Part shown: piece by piece, positions 7,680-12,152 of the stretch | Layout of the letters: each line of letters starts with the position of its first letter | Position numbering within the stretch: position 1 is the stretch's first letter | Made by a program: the position numbers and the translations under genes | Notes under the pieces: generated by a model | What the model was told of the DNA's origin: nothing | Databases searched by the model: none | What the model saw: the letters and a program-made list of their open reading frames with translations, nothing else | Assembly (NCBI GenBank): GCA_025937035.1 | Contig: JAICSG010000055.1 | Span: 1-12,152, forward strand | DNA from: Thermoanaerobaculia bacterium | GTDB taxonomy: Bacteria; Acidobacteriota; Thermoanaerobaculia; Multivoradales; UBA5704 | Length of the DNA stretch: 12,152 bases | Direction: 5' to 3'

Positions 7680-8192
7680 ATGAAACGCATCCGCTACCTC
7701 GTCGCCGCCAGCCTCGACGGCTACATCGCGGGACCGCACGGTGAGTACGACTGGATCGTCCAGGATCCGGAGATCGACTTCGCCGCGATGTTCGCGCAGT
7801 TCGACACGTTCCTCGTGGGAAGAAAGACGTTCGAGGCCATGGCCGGCGGGCCCAAGCTGAACGGGAAGGTGGTCGTCTTCTCCCGCACGCTCCGGCCGGA
7901 GGATCATCCGGAGGTGACGATCGTGGCGGAGAAGGAACGGGAGACCGTGGAGGCTCTTCGTAGAGAGCCGGGCAAGGACATCTGGCTGTTCGGCGGCGGC
8001 GAGCTCTTCCGGAGCCTGCTCGACGCCGGGCTGGTGGATACGGTGGAGGTCGCCATCATCCCGATCCTCCTCGGCGGCGGAATTCCGCTGCTGCCGTCTC
8101 CGGCCCCGCAGACGAAGCTGAGGCTGACCGGCCGCCGGGTATATGAGGGGAGCGGGATCGTGTCGCTGCAATACGAGGTGCTACCCGGCTGA
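7680..8192 (+). CDS. Dihydrofolate reductase family protein (RibD C-terminal domain)
   Basis: This 170-residue, single-domain protein is probably a cytoplasmic NADPH-dependent reductase. The family shares the fold of DHFR and of the riboflavin enzyme RibD, but small stand-alone members like this one mostly have unknown substrates. Visible motifs are the N-terminal strand with SLDGYIAG (11-18), LVGRKTFE (45-52), the nucleotide-binding FGGGELFRSLL (104-114) and the closing PILLGGGIPLLP (128-139). The ATG at 7680 fits the start of strand 1 (MKRIRYLVAASLDG) and lies 43 bases after the TATAAT box. No clear Shine-Dalgarno site precedes it. The gene stands alone and converges on the minus-strand thioredoxin-fold gene across a repeat tract. 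Nothing links it to folate or riboflavin synthesis here. Confidence 0.9.
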   Translation: MKRIRYLVAASLDGYIAGPHGEYDWIVQDPEIDFAAMFAQFDTFLVGRKTFEAMAGGPKLNGKVVVFSRTLRPEDHPEVTIVAEKERETVEALRREPGKDIWLFGGGELFRSLLDAGLVDTVEVAIIPILLGGGIPLLPSPAPQTKLRLTGRRVYEGSGIVSLQYEVLPG

Positions 8193-8290
8193 AGGACTGC
8201 AAGGACCCAAAGGACAGAAAGCGCGCTTTCAGGTCTTTTGTCCTTGCAGTCGTTGCAGTCCTTTGGGTCCTTAATGTCCTTCTGGTCCTT
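8192..8290. repeat. Opposed arrays of a 9-base repeat between convergent genes
   Basis: The left arm has AAGGAC at 8192, 8201 and 8210, exactly 9 bases apart. The right arm has the complement GTCCTT at 8240, 8258, 8267, 8276 and 8285, with a one-mismatch copy (GTCGTT) at 8249, so six units in 9-base phase. The centre is a perfect palindrome, GAAAGCGCGCTTTC (8217-8230). Long arms can pair in alternative ways: 8201-8215 with 8258-8272 (15 bp) and 8195-8206 with 8240-8251 (12 bp). The tract lies between the 3' ends of two convergent genes. It may act as a bidirectional transcription end or a protein-binding array; the role is inferred. Confidence 0.8.
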
Positions 8291-8299
8291 GTTCCGGCC

Positions 8300-8866
8300 T
8301 CACGCCGCCCAGACCGACGCCTTTTTCGCCCAGGCGCTGTCGGTGAAGCGGGACTTGAAGGCCTGGGCGGTCTCGCCCAGGGCGCCAGCCTCTCCGGTCC
8401 CCTTGTATTTCGAGACGCCCGCCCAGTAGAGCGCCTCGGGCGCCACATCGCCCGCCGCGGGATTGTCCGCGAGCTCGCGATAGAGGCGCTCGGCCTTGGC
8501 AAAGTCGCCGAGGAGCCTGGCCTCATGGGCCAGACCGAGCTTCAGTTGCGCCAGGAAATCGGGCGCGGGCAGGAAGCCCTCGATGCGATGCCGCTCGACG
8601 CCGCTCGGATCGAGGATGAGGATGGTCGGCGTCCACTGCGCGCCGAAGCGCTCGAACGCCTCGCCCTGCTCCTTCACGTGAGCCCGGGCCGGAATGAAAT
8701 TCTCGTTGATGAAGGTCGCGACCTTGGGATCGGGGTAGACCTCGGCTTCCAGCCGAGCGCATCCCCCTCACATCGGGGCGGCGGTGAAGTCGAGGAGCAC
8801 CGGCCGGCCGGTCTCGCTGGCCTGGCGCAATGCCGCGTCGATGTCACGGTTCCAATTGATTTCCAT
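8300..8866 (-). CDS. Selenocysteine-containing thioredoxin-fold protein (UGGC active site), TGA at 8768-8770 read as Sec
   Basis: Read through one TGA, this is a 188-residue protein with no signal peptide, so it is probably cytoplasmic. Residues 1-32 form the first thioredoxin helix and strand (PVLLDFTAAPM). The TGA is residue 33, giving Sec33-Gly-Gly-Cys36, exactly where thioredoxins carry CxxC. The fold continues through FINENFIPARAHV, and WTPTILILD carries the conserved cis-Pro (P80). After about residue 105 comes a TPR-like helical tail (LLGDFAKAERLYRELADNP). The start at 8866 has AAGGAGG six bases upstream; the downstream GTG at 8677 would omit the active site. A SECIS-like hairpin follows the TGA. 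Read conventionally, the TGA splits the gene into a 32-residue stub and a headless fragment. A disabling mutation cannot be excluded. The role is inferred to be thiol/selenol redox exchange; the partner is unknown. Confidence 0.85.
8732..8767 (-). promoter_or_regulatory. Putative bacterial SECIS element directly after the in-frame TGA
   Basis: On the minus strand, 17 bases after the TGA lies a tri-loop hairpin CTCGGCT-GGA-AGCCGAG (8757-8741) with a perfect 7-bp stem. The loop opens with G. A lower helix, GGGG (8767-8764) with CCCC (8735-8732), closes an asymmetric internal loop. Bacterial SECIS elements lie inside the coding region just after UGA, with a short-loop stem bearing a G early in the loop about 16-37 bases from the UGA (as I recall the published consensus). 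This one is near the short end of that range. Confidence 0.65.
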
Positions 8867-8872
8867 GGGGAG

Positions 8873-8879
8873 CCTCCTT
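8873..8879 (-). promoter_or_regulatory. Ribosome-binding site of the selenoprotein gene
   Basis: AAGGAGG on the minus strand lies six bases before the ATG at 8866-8864. It is a full-consensus site and decides the start of the full-length, Sec-containing product over the internal GTG at 8677. Confidence 0.85.
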
Positions 8880-8892
8880 GAATTCCAGAGGA

Positions 8893-8912
8893 CGGGAGCG
8901 TCCGCGCTCCCG
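8893..8912. other. 8-bp hairpin in the selenoprotein 5' leader
   Basis: CGGGAGCG and CGCTCCCG pair perfectly around a 4-base loop, ending 13 bases upstream of the selenoprotein ribosome site. On the minus strand no T-run follows. It may be a leader control element or a protein site; the function is unknown. Confidence 0.45.
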
Positions 8913-9011
8913 AGTGGTTCCTTGACGTAGCAGCAATTAACGTGCCGACTAACCCGCGCGGAGCGCTTCGAGGCATGGGCCGGCACCGTGACGGCCGCCC
9001 CGCGGCCAGTG

Positions 9012-9039
9012 TTGGCGGCCAGGTACGGCGATGTATACT
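9012..9039 (+). promoter_or_regulatory. Candidate promoter for the patatin-domain gene
   Basis: TTGGCG (9012-9017) and TATACT (9034-9039) are 16 bases apart, a reasonable sigma-70-type pair (4/6 and 5/6). Transcription would start near 9046 and give a leader of about 72 bases. A nearby TTGACA at 9051 has no -10 partner. Confidence 0.4.
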
Positions 9040-9070
9040 CCCGCAACGCCTTGACAAGCCAGAGTGCCGA

Positions 9071-9089
9071 CGAATCGGTTTTCGATTCG
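9071..9089 (+). other. Leader hairpin upstream of the patatin-domain gene
   Basis: CGAATCG-GTTTT-CGATTCG forms a perfect 7-bp stem with a 5-base loop, 28 bases before the ATG at 9118. It lies in the presumed untranslated leader, which argues against the longer GTG start at 9064. Confidence 0.4.
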
Positions 9090-9117
9090 CGGCCGGATCA
9101 TCGAAAAAGGGGAACGC

Positions 9118-11295
9118 ATGGCGACCGATACCGTGGGCGCGCAGCCGTTGGCGAAGGCTCCGGACCGTACGTGGGTGGAGCGTCTTTCTGAAGGATTCGC
9201 CTATCTCAAGCGCCTTTATGTCTTTCTGCTGCCGCTCCGCTTCAGCTTCCTCGCCCTGGCGGTGGTCGGGTTCGCCTTCCTCATCTCGGACCAGGGGCAC
9301 GACATCATCGCGGCGATGACCGAGAACGATCCGCGCAATCTGGAGATCTCCGCCCATCCCTGGCAGCGCTTCTTCTTCGTGCCGCTGGTGAGCTTCCTGG
9401 CGGTCCAGATCTGGTACTGGTCGCGGACCCTCCTGCGGGTGTGCTTCCCGGGCATGCCGGCCGCCCACGACTTCCCGCGGACCACGGTGATCCTCCCCCG
9501 CGCGCTGGGGGTCGCGGCCTACGTGATCATGCTGCTGGCGCTCTATCGGGTCGGCCGCGAGTATGAGCACGGAGGGGGGCAGCCGCTGACGACCTTGTGG
9601 CGCCTCGCCGGGTGCCTCGCCGCGGCGATGGTGCTGTTCGTCCTCTTCTGCATGGGGCGCCGCCGCATGCTGGAGAAGCGCGGCCACAGCTTGGTGCGGC
9701 AGAAGCCGGTCCACCAATTCGCGGTCTCCACGAAGTGGCTGCTCGGCGGCACCTTCGCCATCTCCGTCCTCTTCTTTCTCTCGTCGTGCTTCTTCGTCCA
9801 GCGGACCGGACGCTTCGGCTCGATGGGGATCGTCCTGCTCTCGATGGCGCTCTGGGTCTCGTTCGGCAGCATCCTGGTCTACCTCGGCACGAAGGTCCGG
9901 ATGCCGGTCCTCACGCTGATGCTGGGCCTCGCCCTGCTGGTCAGCCCCCTGGCGGACAATCACGTCCTGCACACCCTGCCGGGCACCGCGGACCTCGTGA
10001 CCTCGCGGCCGACGGTTACCGAGGCTTTCGATCGCTGGAGCGCGCGGCTGGCGCACGATTATCCGAACGAAGCGCAACATCCGGTCTTCGTGGTCGCCAC
10101 GGAAGGGGGCGGCATCCGCGCCGCCTACTGGACGGCGGCGGTGCTCACGGCGCTCGACGACGGCATTCCGGGCTTCCGGAATCACCTCTTCGCCGTGAGC
10201 GCCGTTTCCGGGGGCGCGGTCGGCTCCGCGGCCTACGCGGCGCTGGTGACGCGGCAGATGGACTCCGGGGGCACGCTGCAAAAGCTCCGCCCCGCCGCCC
10301 AGGAGATGCTCTCCTACGACTCGCTGGCCCCCACCCTCTCGGCCATGACGCAGCAGGATTTCGTGCAGCGGTTCATTCCCTACCCCTTCCTTCCCGATCG
10401 CGCCCGCGCGCTGGAAGGGGGATGGGAGACGGCCTGGCGGGACGTCTGGAAGCAAAAGGACGACCGCTTCGCCCACGGCTTCCTCGCCCTGCTGCACGGG
10501 CGCGAGGACCGCATGCCGTCTTTCTTTCTCAACGGCACCACGGTGGAGACGGGGGAGCGGATGATCGGCAGCAACTGCCGGATCACCTCGAGCGAATTCC
10601 GCAACGCCCTGGACGTCTTTGCCGCGGCGGGGTCGGACCTCCGGGTCAGCACCACGGCCCACAACAGCGCCCGGTTCACCTACGTCTCTCCCGCCGGCAC
10701 CTTCCGGCGCACCGCTTACACGGACGGGAGAAACGATCAATACTCGCCGTACGATTGCAAGGCCGGAGACCGCTGCGAGCACGTGGTGGACGGCGGCTAT
10801 CTCGACAACTCCGGAGCGATCACGGCGGCGGAGATCCTGGAGACTCTCCAGCACCATCTCCGGGACCCCAACGCCCCCAGGATCGCCATCGATCCCCATG
10901 TGATCATCATCAGCTTCGAGAAAGATCCTCCGGCCCGCGCGGCTTCGGAAAGGTGGCTGGACGAATCCCTCTCTCCCGTGCGGGCGCTGATGAGCACGCG
11001 CGGCGCGCGGGCGGACCTGGCGGTGAGCCGGATCGGTCCGCAGACCGGAGCCCATGTGATCGACTTCCACCTGGTGCAACGGCCGCACACCATCCCGATG
11101 CCGCTCGGCTGGCTGCTCTCCCTGCACACGCGCACCCTGATCGACGCCCAGGTGGGGGACGGCGCGCAGGAGAACAAGGAGGCCATGCGGCAGGTCGCGG
11201 ACGCCCTCAAGACCACCGCCCTCCCCGACGCGGTCCAGCGGAGCGCGGCGGCGGCGCCGATGGTGAAGGAGATCCGCCAGAGCCAGAAGAACTAA
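9118..11295 (+). CDS. Multi-pass membrane protein with C-terminal patatin-like phospholipase domain
   Basis: This is a 725-residue protein. Residues 34-278 hold about seven hydrophobic helices (34-56, 85-102, 126-143, 162-180, 207-226, 235-256, 263-278) with basic loops between. Residues of about 322-700 form a patatin-like domain. Its parts are the Gly-rich oxyanion loop EGGGIRA (329-335), the nucleophile S364 in SAVSGGAVG and the catalytic Asp in VVDGGYLDNSG (D558). These are the two halves of the Ser-Asp dyad, so it should be an active lipid acyl hydrolase held at the membrane. The ATG at 9118 has AAGGGG about six bases upstream; the longer GTG start at 9064 would cover a leader hairpin. 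The gene diverges from the selenoprotein and converges on the lipoprotein gene 12 bases away. Substrate and pathway are unknown. Confidence 0.85.
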   Translation: MATDTVGAQPLAKAPDRTWVERLSEGFAYLKRLYVFLLPLRFSFLALAVVGFAFLISDQGHDIIAAMTENDPRNLEISAHPWQRFFFVPLVSFLAVQIWYWSRTLLRVCFPGMPAAHDFPRTTVILPRALGVAAYVIMLLALYRVGREYEHGGGQPLTTLWRLAGCLAAAMVLFVLFCMGRRRMLEKRGHSLVRQKPVHQFAVSTKWLLGGTFAISVLFFLSSCFFVQRTGRFGSMGIVLLSMALWVSFGSILVYLGTKVRMPVLTLMLGLALLVSPLADNHVLHTLPGTADLVTSRPTVTEAFDRWSARLAHDYPNEAQHPVFVVATEGGGIRAAYWTAAVLTALDDGIPGFRNHLFAVSAVSGGAVGSAAYAALVTRQMDSGGTLQKLRPAAQEMLSYDSLAPTLSAMTQQDFVQRFIPYPFLPDRARALEGGWETAWRDVWKQKDDRFAHGFLALLHGREDRMPSFFLNGTTVETGERMIGSNCRITSSEFRNALDVFAAAGSDLRVSTTAHNSARFTYVSPAGTFRRTAYTDGRNDQYSPYDCKAGDRCEHVVDGGYLDNSGAITAAEILETLQHHLRDPNAPRIAIDPHVIIISFEKDPPARAASERWLDESLSPVRALMSTRGARADLAVSRIGPQTGAHVIDFHLVQRPHTIPMPLGWLLSLHTRTLIDAQVGDGAQENKEAMRQVADALKTTALPDAVQRSAAAAPMVKEIRQSQKN

Positions 11296-11307
11296 CGGGC
11301 GGATCGA

Positions 11308-12152
11308 TCAGGATCGCGCCGGCGGCGAGGCGGTCACCTTGCCCAGGAGCAGGATGCCGTCGTAGCCGGTGGTGGGGGCCGCGGCCGGATCGAGCTCCAC
11401 GCGCGGGGTCGGGCCGTTGGCCTCGCGGGGACGGAGATCGTGAGGGCCGCAGTCCTTGGGATCGGAGGAGGTACACGTCCAGGCCGATCCTCCGAGGTTT
11501 TTGACGTCGAGAGCGGTCAGACCGGCGTACCGGGCGCGCAGGCGCGCTCCCATGGGAACGTAGCCGGCCTTGGCGTCCCAGGGATAGCCGTTCAGGGTCC
11601 GCGTGTGGACGTTCCCGGCCAGGACGAGGGTCTGCGCGGGGCTCACCGCCGCGATGGCCTCGGCCACCGCGTCCGCCATGCCGGCGTCCCGTTCGCCCGG
11701 CGAATCGTAATGTTGGGGATCGATCCCCCGGACCACGATTCTCAATCCAAGGCTCCGCAGGCGGCGGAGCTCGCCGAGCAGGCCGAGCATCGCCTCGCTG
11801 CTGCGGCCATCCTGAAAATCGCGGTGCCAGAAATCCCCCGCCAGCAGGGTCCGGGCCGCGGCGGCGTCCCCCGGGCCGGCCAGGAAGGCATCGATCGCGG
11901 CCTGCTCGCTAGCGGGGATCTCCAGACCGGCGAGGATCGTCTGGCCCCGATGAGCGGAGGCCGCGTGGCAGACCAGGTCCCCGAACGCGGCGGGGACCTC
12001 GCGGGTGCCGTGGAGATCCCCGACCAGCACCAGGGGCGCCGTGAGCCTCTCCTCTCCCGTGATCCCGCCGCAGGCGACGGCGGCCGCGGGGGGCCGCGCG
12101 GGCGGGGACGGCCGGCTCGACCCGCAACCGGTCAGCCCGCAGGCCAGGGCGA
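11308..12152 (-). CDS. Putative lipoprotein, ChaN/EreA-like superfamily (5' end outside window)
   Basis: The frame stays open to the window edge (about 280 visible residues). The visible N-terminus, ALACGLTGCGSS, contains a lipobox (LTGC), so only a few residues of signal peptide are missing; the GTG at 12030 is not the true start. A Pro/Ala-rich linker precedes the core. Core motifs are LVLVGDLHGTRE, LAGLEIPASEQ, DFQDGRSSEAML and LVLAGNVHTR near the middle, then GGSAWTCTSSDPKDCGPH. The GDxHG and GNxH histidines recall the ChaN haem-binding lipoproteins and erythromycin-esterase-like proteins. Family membership is by eye and the function is unproven. The C-terminal Cys pair could form a disulfide, fitting an envelope location. 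It ends 12 bases from the stop of the patatin-domain gene, convergently, with no clear terminator between. Confidence 0.65.
   Translation of the reverse strand, partial: ALACGLTGCGSSRPSPPARPPAAAVACGGITGEERLTAPLVLVGDLHGTREVPAAFGDLVCHAASAHRGQTILAGLEIPASEQAAIDAFLAGPGDAAAARTLLAGDFWHRDFQDGRSSEAMLGLLGELRRLRSLGLRIVVRGIDPQHYDSPGERDAGMADAVAEAIAAVSPAQTLVLAGNVHTRTLNGYPWDAKAGYVPMGARLRARYAGLTALDVKNLGGSAWTCTSSDPKDCGPHDLRPREANGPTPRVELDPAAAPTTGYDGILLLGKVTASPPARS

Noticed and set aside
8192..8290. The 9-base repeats as a CRISPR array.
   Set aside because: Units are only 6 conserved plus 3 variable bases, there are no spacers of CRISPR length, and no cas genes are present.
8300..8677. A stand-alone 125-residue protein starting at GTG 8677.
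   Set aside because: It would begin in the middle of a thioredoxin fold, lacking its active site, and has no good ribosome site. The upstream fragment ending at the TGA supplies the missing half.
8768..8770. The TGA as a simple disabling mutation or sequencing error.
   Set aside because: Not fully excluded, but its exact place at the first CxxC position, the absence of any other lesion in the frame and the SECIS-like hairpin favour recoding.
9051..9056. TTGACA as the -35 of the patatin gene.
   Set aside because: No -10-like hexamer is found 16-18 bases downstream, where the leader hairpin lies.
8674..11127. An 817-codon minus-strand open frame across the patatin gene.
   Set aside because: It is antisense to a protein with intact catalytic motifs, and its product is Arg/Gly/Ala-rich without recognisable domains.

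Overview
The window is GC-rich, densely packed bacterial DNA. Codons strongly prefer G/C in the third position, Shine-Dalgarno (SD) sites are clear in front of several genes, and two lipoproteins carry typical lipoboxes. These features suggest a Gram-negative bacterium, perhaps an acidobacterial or high-GC proteobacterial lineage. The taxonomic guess is weak and rests on general style, not on a marker gene.

Left block (1-5956, all + strand). The 3' end of an ECF-type sigma factor gene is followed by a membrane anti-sigma factor (zinc-finger type) and a lipoprotein subtilase (S8 family) whose start codon overlaps the anti-sigma stop. The three look like one surface-sensing operon. The anti-sigma factor's outer domain resembles a subtilase propeptide. 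The subtilase keeps its Asp/His/Ser triad but lacks the usual oxyanion-hole Asn. After a 60-base gap with a strong hairpin come corA (Mg2+/Co2+ channel) and mprF (aminoacyl-phosphatidylglycerol synthase/flippase). The mprF TTG start directly abuts the corA stop, so this pair manages divalent cations and surface charge.

Middle block (5957-7679). A complete IS3-family insertion sequence (6029-7348, - strand) has 27-bp imperfect inverted repeats, orfA, orfB and an A7 frameshift site. No target duplication is visible. About 280 bases of gene-free, palindrome-rich DNA follow, then a promoter with a perfect TATAAT box.

Right block (7680-12152). A RibD-C/DHFR-like reductase (+) converges on a thioredoxin-fold protein (-) across a tract built from 9-base repeats in two opposed arms. 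The thioredoxin-fold gene is the main discovery. Its reading frame is interrupted by one TGA exactly at the first position of the CxxC active site, giving Sec-Gly-Gly-Cys. A stem-loop starting near that TGA fits a bacterial SECIS element, and the true start has a consensus SD. It should be read as one 188-residue selenoprotein rather than two broken ORFs. Divergent from it is a seven-helix membrane protein fused to a patatin-like phospholipase domain. The window ends inside a - strand lipoprotein that looks ChaN/EreA-like.

No rRNA, tRNA, CRISPR array or selenocysteine machinery gene is present in the window.
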